From Actinomycetes bacterium (GTDB lineage Bacteria > Actinomycetota > Acidimicrobiia > Acidimicrobiales > Aldehydirespiratoraceae): DNA of 64,000 nucleotides. The notes beneath the pieces were generated by a model. That model did not search any database. It was given only the letters and a program-made list of their open reading frames with translations, and was not told the DNA's origin. Positions within the stretch are counted from its first letter, which is position 1. Each line of letters starts with the position of its first letter. The stretch spans positions 1 to 64,000 of the forward strand of contig JAJRXC010000029.1 of assembly GCA_024276495.1 (NCBI GenBank), given 5' to 3'. Positions 46,673 through 55,140 of the stretch are shown in pieces. A program made the translations under genes and the position numbers.

Positions 46673-48126
46673 GCCTGCTCGACGAAACCGTCGCCCTGCT
46701 CGACGACGCCCGCCGCATCTACGCCGGCAGCGAACTCGCCGACGTCATCGACGATCTCGGGACCCGTCTCGCCGCGCCGCTTCGCGTCGCCATCGCCGGA
46801 AAGGTCAAGTCGGGCAAGTCGACCCTGCTCAACGCCCTCGTCGGCGAACAGCTCGCTCCGACCGACGAAGGAGAGTGCACCAAGATCGTCACCTGGTACC
46901 GCGACGGGCACACCTATCAGGTCCTGCTGGTGCCCCACGAAGGCGAACCCCGCCAGGTGCCCTTCGTGCGAGAGGCCGGATCGGTCGAGGTCGACCTCGG
47001 CGACACCGCGCCGGGCGACATCGAACGTCTCGACATCACATGGCCGTCGCAGCAACTGCGCGACGTCACCTTGATCGACACCCCGGGGATCGGTTCCCTG
47101 TCGACCGACATCTCGGATCGCACCTGGTCCTTCATCCGGCCCGACGACGACGACACCCCCGCCGACGCGGTGCTGTACCTCATGAAGCACCTGCATGCCG
47201 GCGATCTCGATTTCCTCGCGACGTTCCACGACACCGAGGTGTCGCAGCCGAATCCGGTCAACGCCATCGGCGTGCTGTCGCGAGCCGACGAGATCGGGGT
47301 CGGTCGACTCGACGCCCTCGGCTCGGCGAACCGAATCGCGGCGCGCTACCGCCGAGACCCGCGGGTGCGCCGGCTGGTTCAGACCGTGGTGCCCGTGGCC
47401 GGCCTGCTGGCCGAGTCGGCTGCCACACTCACCGAGGACGAGTACCGCGCGCTCGTCGTGGTGGCCGATCGCACACCGAAGGAGACCGAGGAGGCACTGC
47501 TCTCCGCCGACCGTTTCGTCGACACCCCCGAGATCGCGCTGACGAGCCTCGAACGTGCGCATCTTCTCGACCGGTTCGGCATCTTCGGTGTCCGCCTCGC
47601 GACCATGCTGATTCGTCGCGAGGTCGTCGCCAACGCCCGCGAACTGAGCGCCGAGCTCCTGGAGCGCAGCGGCCTCGACGAGGTCCGCGAGCTCCTGCGC
47701 ACGCTGTTTCTCCAGCGCCGTGACCTGTTGAAGTCCCGGAGCGCGTTGTTCGCGCTGGACCGGCTCGTCGGCGAACACCCGGTGCCCGGCGCCGACGCCT
47801 TGCGCAGCGACATCGAACGAGTGCTGGCCGGGGCCCACGGGTTCGCCGAGTTGCGCGTGTTGAGCTCGCTGCGAGCCGGACAGGTGACCGCCCGCGACGA
47901 GGTGGTCAAGGAGATGGAACGGCTGCTCGGCTGCAACGGGGCGGCGCCGGCGCGGCGCCTCGGCCTCGACGACGACGCGAGCCGCGCCGAGATCGAGACC
48001 ACGGCCAAAGAGGCCCTCGCCGCGTGGCGACGGCGAGCCGAGAACCCGCTGACGCAGCACGACCTCCAGGTCGCCGGTCAGGTGATCATCCGCACGCTCG
48101 AGGGGCTGCTGACGGACCGGACCTGA
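46669..48126 (+). CDS. Dynamin-family GTPase, IniC-like
   Basis: This encodes 485 residues. G1 is GKVKSGKST (44-52), G3 is DTPGIGS, and the switch I Thr lies in ECTKIVTWYR. It lacks the long hydrophobic hairpin of IniA and is shorter, as IniC is. It probably pairs with the upstream IniA-like protein. Its C-terminus (WRRRAENPLTQHDLQVAGQ) is predicted helical. It ends 28 bases from the stop of the convergent IniB-type gene, with a GC palindrome between. Confidence 0.9.
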   Translation: MSLLDETVALLDDARRIYAGSELADVIDDLGTRLAAPLRVAIAGKVKSGKSTLLNALVGEQLAPTDEGECTKIVTWYRDGHTYQVLLVPHEGEPRQVPFVREAGSVEVDLGDTAPGDIERLDITWPSQQLRDVTLIDTPGIGSLSTDISDRTWSFIRPDDDDTPADAVLYLMKHLHAGDLDFLATFHDTEVSQPNPVNAIGVLSRADEIGVGRLDALGSANRIAARYRRDPRVRRLVQTVVPVAGLLAESAATLTEDEYRALVVVADRTPKETEEALLSADRFVDTPEIALTSLERAHLLDRFGIFGVRLATMLIRREVVANARELSAELLERSGLDEVRELLRTLFLQRRDLLKSRSALFALDRLVGEHPVPGADALRSDIERVLAGAHGFAELRVLSSLRAGQVTARDEVVKEMERLLGCNGAAPARRLGLDDDASRAEIETTAKEALAAWRRRAENPLTQHDLQVAGQVIIRTLEGLLTDRT

Positions 48127-48138
48127 CCGGCGGGGTGC

Positions 48139-48154
48139 GCCGCCGCGCGGCGGC
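48139..48154. terminator. GC-only palindrome between convergent genes
   Basis: GCCGCCGCGCGGCGGC is a perfect 16-base palindrome in the gap between the iniC-like stop and the convergent IniB-type stop. Position fits a bidirectional terminator; it lacks a T-run. Confidence 0.5.
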
Positions 48155-48813
48155 TACTCCAACCCGTCGAGATCGGCCGGGTCGCCGGCATCGAGCGTCG
48201 CCTCGGGCTCGATCGGATCCCTGAGCTCGACGGTGTCGACATCGTGACCGGACGGATCCGTGCCCTCGAGCCCGTGCGTTCCCTCGTGGTCGAGGCCATC
48301 GTCGATCGACCAACCGTCGACGCCTCCGTCGCCGTCGACCCCGGTGTCTCCCGGCCCGACCGCGGCGTCGAGATCGGCCTCGAGTTCGTCGGTGCCCGGA
48401 TCATCGTCGAGACCGACGGCGGCGTTCGACGCGACCTCGTCACCTGCGCCGGTGCCGAAACCGTCGACGACGCCCTCGGCACCGAGGGAATCGATCGCGA
48501 CATCGGCAGCCGCGAGAGGTGCCGCCGCCAGCGCTCGGAGCGCGTCGAGCGCGTCGCCGTCGTGTTCGGCGCCGAACCCGACCGGATCGAGATCCGGGAT
48601 CGGGCTGTCGGCGATCGTAAACGACGACAGATGTTCGGCGACATCGGCCGGCAGGTCGGCTGCGACGTTCACGATGGCCTCGGCGACGAGGTCGTCCGGC
48701 AGGTCGTGGCCCCGGGCCGCCAGGAACCCGCCCGGATCCTGTTCGAACTCGGCTCGGACCGACGGGTCCCGTCTGAGATCGTCGAGCAGTTCGCGTAGCG
48801 TTGTGTCAGACAT
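48154..48813 (-). CDS. Second IniB-type N-domain acidic protein
   Basis: This encodes 219 residues from ATG 48813. Residues 1-65 resemble the N-domain of the IniB-like protein: LRELLDDLRRDPSVRAEFEQDPGGFLAARG, then PDDLVAEAIVNVAADLP. The rest is very acidic and rich in Gly and Asp (for example DGDGGVDGWSIDDGLDHEG), probably disordered. No signal peptide. It is divergent from the Hsp70-like gene and shares the ini palindromes, so it is likely part of the same response. Confidence 0.75.
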   Translation of the reverse strand: MSDTTLRELLDDLRRDPSVRAEFEQDPGGFLAARGHDLPDDLVAEAIVNVAADLPADVAEHLSSFTIADSPIPDLDPVGFGAEHDGDALDALRALAAAPLAAADVAIDSLGAEGVVDGFGTGAGDEVASNAAVGLDDDPGTDELEADLDAAVGPGDTGVDGDGGVDGWSIDDGLDHEGTHGLEGTDPSGHDVDTVELRDPIEPEATLDAGDPADLDGLE

Positions 48814-48846
48814 GGACTGGTCCTCTCCCCGAGAGTAGCGGCGACA

Positions 48847-48875
48847 CCCCGGGGGACGAATGGGGGATATCCCCC
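48847..48875. promoter_or_regulatory. Palindrome pair between IniB-type and Hsp70-like genes
   Basis: CCCCGGGG (48847-48854) and the perfect palindrome GGGGGATATCCCCC (48862-48875) lie in the 162-base divergent region. They match the pair upstream of the iniB-like gene except for one or two bases and a wider spacing (7 instead of 2 bases). The site could serve both divergent genes. Confidence 0.7.
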
Positions 48876-48975
48876 GTGGAGCCCCGTTTTCCGGGCCGCT
48901 CACCGGTCCGGCACCCGTCGTTGCCGCCCTCTGGCACTACTATGACGGCTCGAACGAGTTCGAAGGAGAGCCCGC

Positions 48976-50970
48976 GTGAGCTATGTAGTCGGTGTCGACC
49001 TGGGTACGACCTTCACCGCGGCCGCAGTGTGGCGCGATGGATTCGCCCAGATCGCGAGCCTCGGAAGCCGTGGTGCCGCCATTCCTTCGGTGGTACTGCT
49101 GCGCGGCGACGAGGAGATCCTCACCGGCGAGGCCGCGGAGCGCCGGGCGGTGTCCGAGCCCGATCGGGTCGCCCGCGAGTTCAAGCGCCGGCTCGGCGAC
49201 TCGACCCCGATCCTCCTCGCCGGCACGCCGTACTCGGCGGAGGCCCTGATGAGCCGGTTGCTGCGTTGGGTCATCGAGGAGGTGACAACCCGTGAGGGGG
49301 AACCGCCCGACGCCATCACGGTGTCGCACCCGGCCAACTGGGGGGCGTACAAGATCGATCTTCTCAATCAGGCGATCCGGATCGCCGATGTCGGTGCACC
49401 GGTGACCCTGATCACCGAACCCGAGGCCGCCGCGATCGCCTACGCCTCCGAGCAGCGCCTCGATGTCGGCCAGGTCGTCGCCGTGTTCGACCTCGGTGGC
49501 GGCACCTTCGATGCCGCGGTGTTGCGACGAACCGCCGACGGGTTCGAGATCCTGGGCGACCCGGAGGGAATCGAGCGGCTGGGTGGCATCGATTTCGACG
49601 CCGCGGTCTTCGCCCATGTCGCCCGCACGGTCGGCGACAGCCTCGCCGAGCTCGACGAGAACGACCTCGCCGCCCAGAAGGCGGTTGCCCGGCTTCGCAC
49701 CGACTGCACGCAGGCCAAAGAAGCGCTGTCGGCCGACACCGACGCGTCGATCCCGGTGCTGCTGCCCAACCTGCAGACCGAGGTCCGGATCACCCGCGCC
49801 GAGTTCGAGGCGATCGTTCGGCCGTCGCTGGTCGACGCGATCGAAGCCCTCCGGCGGGCGTTGCGCAACGCCGGCGTCCAGCCCGACGATGTCGCCGCCG
49901 TGCTGCTCGTCGGCGGCTCGTCCCGGATCCCCCTCGTCGCCCAGCTGGTGGGGGCCGAACTGGGCCGACCGGTCGCGGTCGATGCCCATCCCAAGCACGC
50001 CATCGCGATCGGTGCGTCCTACGCCGCCGCCACCACGTCGGGCGCGCTCGAGTCGACACCGGTCGCCGCCCCGCCCGCCGACCCGGTCACCGCCGCACCG
50101 ACCGAACCCGTCGAACCCGTCACCCCCGAACCTACCGCCGCGCCACCGACGATCGTCACGCCGGCGGTCGGCGATGCCCCACCGACGATCACGGCCCCGG
50201 CGGTCGGCGCGGCCGCCACGGCATCGACGCCCGTCGTTTCGACCGACCCGACCCTGGAGGGACCGGGCGGCCCCGTCGGAAACGATGCCCTGCCCGAGAC
50301 ACCGACCGGACCACCGTCGTCACCTCCCGGCGCATCCGGGTCGGGCGGCGGTGCCGGCTGGCGAAAGCCCGGAGTGCTGATCGGCGCGGTGATCCTCCTC
50401 GCGCTCGTGATCGGCGCCGCGTTCGCGTTCGCCGGCGGGGGCGACGACACCGCGGCTGTCGACGAAGCCGTCGATGGGGGCAACGGCGCCGCCACCGGCA
50501 ACGAACCCGACGATGCCGGAGATCTCGTGGCCGACACCCCCGAGTCGACGACCTCGACGACCTCGACCACCACGACCACGACGATCCCGGCCGACGAGGA
50601 CTGCGCCGCGGCGATGCAGCTCGACCGTTGGGTGTGTCTCGAGAGCGTGCGCACCGACGGCGGCACCGTCACGATCGGCTATCGCGCCGAGTTCGGTGGC
50701 GAGACGCCCTCGATCGCCACCGGCATCCACCTCCACGTGTTCGGCAACGACCTCGACCCGGTCAACGCCGGAAGCAACGGTCCGAACCCCGGGAGCTGGG
50801 AGGTCGTCGAGGCGGTCGGTGAGTTCAGCCTCCCCGTCGACCATCCGATATTCGCCGCCTCGCCCGCGAAGGTCTGCGCGGTCGTCGGCGATGCCCGCGG
50901 TGAGCTGGTCGGCGGCTCACCCCACGGCTACTACGACGCCAACGGCGGCAACTGCCTGCCTCTGGCCTGA
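48976..50970 (+). CDS. Membrane-anchored Hsp70-like ATPase with extracellular domain
   Basis: This encodes 664 residues. Residues 1-350 are an actin-like Hsp70 ATPase domain: VGVDLGTTFTAAAVW, VFDLGGGTFDAAVL and LLVGGSSRIPLV are the nucleotide-binding motifs. The usual substrate-binding and lid domains are absent. In their place come about 100 Pro/Thr/Ala-rich residues, a membrane span near 467-487, a Thr-rich spacer, and a C-terminal outside domain with paired Cys. The protein thus has a cytosolic ATPase joined to an extracellular sensor or binding module. It is divergent from the IniB-type gene and shares its operators. Confidence 0.88.
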   Translation: MSYVVGVDLGTTFTAAAVWRDGFAQIASLGSRGAAIPSVVLLRGDEEILTGEAAERRAVSEPDRVAREFKRRLGDSTPILLAGTPYSAEALMSRLLRWVIEEVTTREGEPPDAITVSHPANWGAYKIDLLNQAIRIADVGAPVTLITEPEAAAIAYASEQRLDVGQVVAVFDLGGGTFDAAVLRRTADGFEILGDPEGIERLGGIDFDAAVFAHVARTVGDSLAELDENDLAAQKAVARLRTDCTQAKEALSADTDASIPVLLPNLQTEVRITRAEFEAIVRPSLVDAIEALRRALRNAGVQPDDVAAVLLVGGSSRIPLVAQLVGAELGRPVAVDAHPKHAIAIGASYAAATTSGALESTPVAAPPADPVTAAPTEPVEPVTPEPTAAPPTIVTPAVGDAPPTITAPAVGAAATASTPVVSTDPTLEGPGGPVGNDALPETPTGPPSSPPGASGSGGGAGWRKPGVLIGAVILLALVIGAAFAFAGGGDDTAAVDEAVDGGNGAATGNEPDDAGDLVADTPESTTSTTSTTTTTTIPADEDCAAAMQLDRWVCLESVRTDGGTVTIGYRAEFGGETPSIATGIHLHVFGNDLDPVNAGSNGPNPGSWEVVEAVGEFSLPVDHPIFAASPAKVCAVVGDARGELVGGSPHGYYDANGGNCLPLA

Positions 50971-50978
50971 CCGGCGCC

Positions 50979-51732
50979 TCACCCCGTGTCCACCTTCCAG
51001 TCGACGTGTTGCAGTCCTTCGGGCCGATAGACGCAGTACGCCCCGGTCGACACGGCGCCGCTCAGATGGGCGCCGAGGCCGGCGTCGACTGCACCGATCC
51101 GACTGATCGCGGTCCGCAGACTCTTCGTGACCCGAACTCGGGCACGCTCCGCGTGGCCGGTCTCTCGCCGTGACCGGCCGCCGAGACCGGTCGATCTCCG
51201 GAGCTCGTCCACGATGAAGTCGAGCTCCTCTCGGGCCAGTTCGGCACGATGGGTGTCGTTGAAGGAGCGGCCTCGTCGAGATCCTCCTGAAGTGCCGCGA
51301 TGCGGGCGCGATACGCCTTGATCGCTGTGTCATCCAACACGGCGCCGCCTCTTGCGTCGCCGCCGAGCAGCTCCGATCCGGGGCGCCCTCGGGTGTTGCC
51401 GTCGAGCGCGGCCGCGAGATCGACGACATGGAACTCACGCCCGGGCTGCTGTTGGCATCGAGGTCGATGTCGGCCGACGCCCTCGTCATGAGCTCGGTGG
51501 CAGCTGATCGGTTGCCCTCGGTCGCAGCCAGCTCCGCCTCATGGTGCAACAAGACGGGAACGAACAGCCGGGTTCCCGCCTCAAAGATCTGCGGTGGCGC
51601 CAGGGTCACGAACTCGGCGTCGATGAGCACCGCGACGGTGAACGCCACGTCGGCGTTCTGGACCGCACCGGAATAGTCGACCATCGAGGGCCAGAGCCGG
51701 GTCATCGACGGGCCCGCAGACGCCGTGGCGAA
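50979..51732 (-). pseudogene. Remnant of a large ATPase/LuxR-type regulator, frameshifted
   Basis: Minus-strand reading frames tile a single protein C-terminus with at least two shifts. First comes a helical repeat part (IDAEFVTLAPPQIFEAGTRL), then, in another frame, GREFHVVDLAAAL with LDDTAIKAYRARIAALQEDL. In a third frame follows REELDFIVDELRRSTGLGGR with ERARVRVTKSLRTAISRI and a last TGAYCVYRPEG. This order is found at the C-terminus of AfsR/adenylate-cyclase-like ATPase regulators. The N-terminal ATPase is missing and the upstream side shows no start. It is a decayed fragment. Confidence 0.75.
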
Positions 51733-52166
51733 AGGGTCGACACGTCTTTGCCGCGTGATCCGGCACGGAACGTCGTGACGCCGATCGTCACGTCTGATCG
51801 GCGACAAGCCCGATCTCGAAACGCCCGAAGGCACCCACATGTCCACGTCCACCAGCGCTCCGGGAAAAGCCGTCACGCTCCTTGGCGCCGTGGTGCCGGC
51901 CGACTCAACAGTCCTTCCGTGGGTGCACCAGTTCGGTCGGGTCGGCGAACGCCTTCCGCAACGAGCTTCCCTGGGCGGTGGCCGGACCCGACGAGCCCAC
52001 CGGAGTCGACGACACGTTCATCGCCCACGGACCGATCCTCTCGGAATTGGCCGCCGTCGGTCGGGATCGGGTTCTCTGCCACCGGTGACCGAGACCGGGC
52101 GAGGTCGCGTTCACCAGTCCGACGATCGGGCGACGAGTTGCCGGGCGACGCCGACCCGGCCCCCGC
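51733..52166. other. 434 bases without a supportable gene
   Basis: A plus-strand frame from ATG 51839 reads MSTSTSAPGKAVTLLGAVVP and loses sense after about 38 codons. A second frame carries on more plausibly with PDEPTGVDDTFIAHGPILSE to about 52088. This may be another frameshifted remnant. I recognise no family and see no RNA gene. Confidence 0.4.
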
Positions 52167-52559
52167 TCAGTGATCGTTGAGGGTGACGATCACACCGCGG
52201 TCGTTGCGGTGACCGGTCCGGCCTCCGGGAAGCGCGTGCATGAAGTTGATGATCTTGAGCTTGAAGCCGTACTTCTGCTTGACCTTCGCGGCGAGAGCGA
52301 CGAAGTCTTCGCCGGCGACGACCTCGGCGGTGCCCGCCACCGATTGGGTGTTCTCCTTCACCCGACCGCGGCTGTCCGAGGCTTGCAGCGCGACGCGGGC
52401 GTTGTTCTCGATTCGCTTGATCTTCCAGGGCTCCGACGACGTGATGAAGCCGACTCGACCGTCGCCGGCGTCGACGGGCCAGACCGGGACGGGCTTGGGT
52501 GTGCCGTCTTTTCTGTAGGTGGTCACGGCGACGTACTTCTCTTCAGCGAGGTTGTGCAT
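52167..52559 (-). CDS. PPOX-class flavin/F420-dependent oxidoreductase
   Basis: This encodes 130 residues of the split-barrel pyridoxamine-phosphate-oxidase-like family. YVAVTTYRKDGTPKPVPVWPV is the start typical of the F420-binding actinobacterial branch. GFITSSEPWKIKRIENNARVAL and the TAEVV segment complete the barrel. Cofactor F420 or FMN cannot be told apart by reading. It is divergent from an AraC regulator gene. Confidence 0.85.
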   Translation of the reverse strand: MHNLAEEKYVAVTTYRKDGTPKPVPVWPVDAGDGRVGFITSSEPWKIKRIENNARVALQASDSRGRVKENTQSVAGTAEVVAGEDFVALAAKVKQKYGFKLKIINFMHALPGGRTGHRNDRGVIVTLNDH

Positions 52560-52635
52560 GAACGCCAGCCTGCAGCACGCCGGGCCGCGTGTCCATGCTC
52601 ATTCCGCCACATTTCCTGCCCGATCGTCCAGTGGC

Positions 52636-53637
52636 ATGGACGACGGGTACGGATCGCGTCACACTGGCCCGGTGGATGATCGGACACCGACCGACGCGAT
52701 CGGCGAAGCGTTGAGATACGTCCAGATGTCGGGCATCTTCTATTGCCCGTCGGAGATGACCGAGCCCTGGGGGCTCGAGTTGCCACCGATGGAGAACTGC
52801 GTCTGGTTCCATGCCGTCACGGCCGGCGTGGCCAACGTCGACGTCAACGGTGACCTTCGCACGGTACTTGCCGGCGACCTCGTCCTCGTTCCTCACGGCC
52901 ACGGACACCGCGCCTGGGGAACACAACCGGCCCCCACCCCGAGCGTCTTCACCCTTCCTCACGACTACTACAGCGACCAGTACGCCCTGCTCACCCATGG
53001 CGGTGGCGGCGACCGGACCCATGTCGTCTGCGGCGGCATCCGATTCGACCATCCCGCGGCCCGCCATCTCGTCGCCTCGCTCCCCACCGTCATCCACGTC
53101 GAGGCGTCGCGCTCGAGCCGGGCCGACTGGATGCAGGCGACGCTCGAGTTGATGGCCGAGGAGACCCGCCATGTGCGCCCCGGCAGCGAGGCGGTCATCA
53201 GTCGGCTGTGTGACATCGTCGTGATGCAGGCGATCCGCACGTGGATCGAACGCGACCCGGCCGCCCAGACCGGGTGGCTCGGTGCCATTCGCGACGAGCA
53301 GATCGGTGCCGCCATCGCCCGGATCCACACCGACCCGGCCCGCGACTGGACCGTAGCCGCGCTCGCCGACACGGCCGCCATGTCCCGTTCGGCCTTCGCC
53401 GCCCGCTTCACCGAGCTCGTGGGTGAACCGGCCATGCACTATGTGACGCGGTGGCGGATGAACGTCGCGTTCGATCTCCTCCGTGGGAGCGAGTCGACGA
53501 TTGCCGATGTCGCGGCCAAGGTCGGCTACGACTCCGAAGCCGCGTTCCGCCGCGCCTTCAAGCGGGTCACCGGCACCACGCCGCGCGCCGCCCGTCGCGC
53601 CGAGACCGCACCGGTCCTCGCGTCCCTGCCCGGGTAG
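52636..53637 (+). CDS. AraC-family regulator with cupin sensor domain
   Basis: This encodes 333 residues from ATG 52636; a GTG at 52672 is an alternative. The N-terminal cupin-type domain (MENCVWFHAVTAGVANVDVN, then LAGDLVLVPHGHGH) is of the AraC_binding_2 kind. Two helix-turn-helix units fill the last 100 residues (WTVAALADTAAMSRSAFAARF and IADVAAKVGYDSEAAFRRAF). It may control the divergent PPOX gene. A GC hairpin follows the stop. Confidence 0.92.
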   Translation: MDDGYGSRHTGPVDDRTPTDAIGEALRYVQMSGIFYCPSEMTEPWGLELPPMENCVWFHAVTAGVANVDVNGDLRTVLAGDLVLVPHGHGHRAWGTQPAPTPSVFTLPHDYYSDQYALLTHGGGGDRTHVVCGGIRFDHPAARHLVASLPTVIHVEASRSSRADWMQATLELMAEETRHVRPGSEAVISRLCDIVVMQAIRTWIERDPAAQTGWLGAIRDEQIGAAIARIHTDPARDWTVAALADTAAMSRSAFAARFTELVGEPAMHYVTRWRMNVAFDLLRGSESTIADVAAKVGYDSEAAFRRAFKRVTGTTPRAARRAETAPVLASLPG

Positions 53638-53654
53638 GCCGGCCCCCGCCGGCC
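53637..53654 (+). terminator. Hairpin after the AraC gene
   Basis: GGCCGG pairs with CCGGCC around a six-base loop, starting at the stop codon's last base. No T-run. Position suggests a weak terminator. Confidence 0.5.
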
Positions 53655-53757
53655 GGTGCGGGCTTCACACAAGCTTGATGTTGGCAACGCGAAGGCCTTG
53701 ATGAAGGTCGCCTTAAATGATCCTTGTCAACCAAGATCACACGAAAGGAAGCCTCTG

Positions 53758-53967
53758 ATGATGTGGGGTTATGCAGGATTCGGGATTGTCGGAATGGTCC
53801 TCTTCTGGGGGGTCGTGATCTGGGCGTTCGTCCGGGTCGGCGACAACTCCCGCACGGCGTATCCGACACCGGAACGCACCGCGATCCAGATCCTCGAAGC
53901 GCGGTTCGCCCGCGGCGAGATCGACGCCGACGAGTTCGAGACACGGCGGGCCGAGCTCATCCACTGA
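53758..53967 (+). CDS. Short membrane protein with SHOCT domain
   Basis: This encodes 69 residues from the ATG at 53758 with AAAGGAAG upstream. Residues 5-24 are a membrane span (FGIVGMVLFWGVVIWAF). The C-terminus AIQILEARFARGEIDADEFETRRAEL is a SHOCT motif, a short helical module often found at protein ends. It is first in a likely operon with a secreted protein and, after a hairpin, a two-component system. Confidence 0.85.
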   Translation: MMWGYAGFGIVGMVLFWGVVIWAFVRVGDNSRTAYPTPERTAIQILEARFARGEIDADEFETRRAELIH

Positions 53968-54020
53968 GCCGATCCGCACCGAAGAACAACCAGCACCGAG
54001 AAACGAGCAAAGGAAACGAC

Positions 54021-54377
54021 ATGACCGAGACACACACCACCGAACCGAGCGTCGGCCGGGCTCGCAAGCTGGCGGTCGCCGCCGCCCTGGTCGCCGGCCT
54101 GAGCGGCGCCTTCACGATCGTCGGGATCTCCGCGGCGTCGTCTGACCCCGGCTCCGGCACCCCGAGCACCGAGGTCGAGGGCGATGCCCCGATGGGACTC
54201 GGGGACCCGGCCGGATGCGACTGGTCCGAAGACGGACACGGAATGTTCGACGAGGGCCTCGCGATGTTCGAGGAGGGCCGGGCGATGTTCGACAGCGGCG
54301 ACTCCGACCACGGCGACATGGGTGCGATGGGCGCCATCGCCGACATGATGGGCGCCGGATCCCGAATGGCTTCGTGA
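54021..54377 (+). CDS. Membrane-anchored or exported protein with Met/Asp/Gly-rich tail
   Basis: This encodes 118 residues, preceded by AAAGGAAACG. Residues 14-38 form a hydrophobic signal or anchor (KLAVAAALVAGLSGAFTIVG). The C-terminus has three copies of an MF(D/E)(E/S)G-type heptad (GMFDEGLAMFEEGRAMFDSG) then a DHGDMGAMG stretch rich in Met, His and Asp, which might bind metal ions. No family recognised. It lies between the SHOCT gene and a response regulator, a context seen around copper or envelope-stress systems; this is inference. Confidence 0.7.
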   Translation: MTETHTTEPSVGRARKLAVAAALVAGLSGAFTIVGISAASSDPGSGTPSTEVEGDAPMGLGDPAGCDWSEDGHGMFDEGLAMFEEGRAMFDSGDSDHGDMGAMGAIADMMGAGSRMAS

Positions 54378-54400
54378 GCGCACCGGCTCGGACCGACGAC

Positions 54401-54431
54401 AGAGGCACCGCCGATGGTCGGCGGTGCCTCT
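54401..54431 (+). terminator. Strong hairpin before the response regulator
   Basis: AGAGGCACCGCCGA pairs perfectly with TCGGCGGTGCCTCT around a TGG loop (14-bp stem). It ends 10 bases before the response-regulator ATG. No T-run. It likely ends or attenuates the SHOCT transcript. Confidence 0.75.
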
Positions 54432-54441
54432 ACGCTGCACG

Positions 54442-55140
54442 ATGATGGATCAGGAGCGGATTCTGTTGGTCGACGACGAGCCCGACCTCCGGCGGATGGT
54501 TCGCCAGTATCTCGAGGCCGAGGGGTTCGCCGTCGCCGAGGCGGCCGACGGCACCGAGGCCCTGGACCGGTTTCGCGACTCGTCACCCGATCTGATCCTG
54601 CTCGATGTGTCGATGCCCGCACCCGACGGCTTCGAGGTGCTGCAGACGCTGCGGCGCAACTCCGACGTTCCGGTCATCATGCTCACCGCGAAGTCCGAGG
54701 AGATCGACCGGGTGGTCGGCCTCACGATCGGTGCCGACGACTACGTGACGAAGCCGTTCAGCCCACGTGAGCTCGTCGCCCGCGTTCGCGCCGTCCTCCG
54801 TCGCCGCCGGCCGGGCCTTGCCGACACCGATGCGGTGCTCGGGTTCGACGGCATCACCATCGACCCGGAGAAGCGGGAGGTCGTGGTCGACGACGGACAA
54901 CTCGACCTGAGCAGTCTGGAGTTCGATCTCCTGGCCGGTCTGGCCTCGGCTCCCGGCCGCGTCTTCACCCGGGCCCAGCTGCTCGAGAAGGTCTGGGGCT
55001 GGGACTACTTCGGGGCCGAACGGGTCGTCGACGTGCATGTCGCGAATCTCCGCAAGCGGCTCGGGGACGATGCCGCCAACCCCAGGTTCATCGCGACCGT
55101 GCGGGGTGTGGGCTACAAGTTCGTCGCAGCCCCGACATGA
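54442..55140 (+). CDS. OmpR/PhoB-type response regulator
   Basis: This encodes 232 residues from ATG 54442. The receiver has the acidic pair in LLVDDEPDLRR, phospho-acceptor Asp in ILLDVSMPAPDG, and Lys in YVTKPFSPREL. The winged-helix DNA-binding domain spans about 130-230, with ERVVDVHVANLRKRLGDD and TVRGVGYKF. It overlaps the sensor kinase start by 4 bases (ATGA). Confidence 0.96.
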   Translation: MMDQERILLVDDEPDLRRMVRQYLEAEGFAVAEAADGTEALDRFRDSSPDLILLDVSMPAPDGFEVLQTLRRNSDVPVIMLTAKSEEIDRVVGLTIGADDYVTKPFSPRELVARVRAVLRRRRPGLADTDAVLGFDGITIDPEKREVVVDDGQLDLSSLEFDLLAGLASAPGRVFTRAQLLEKVWGWDYFGAERVVDVHVANLRKRLGDDAANPRFIATVRGVGYKFVAAPT

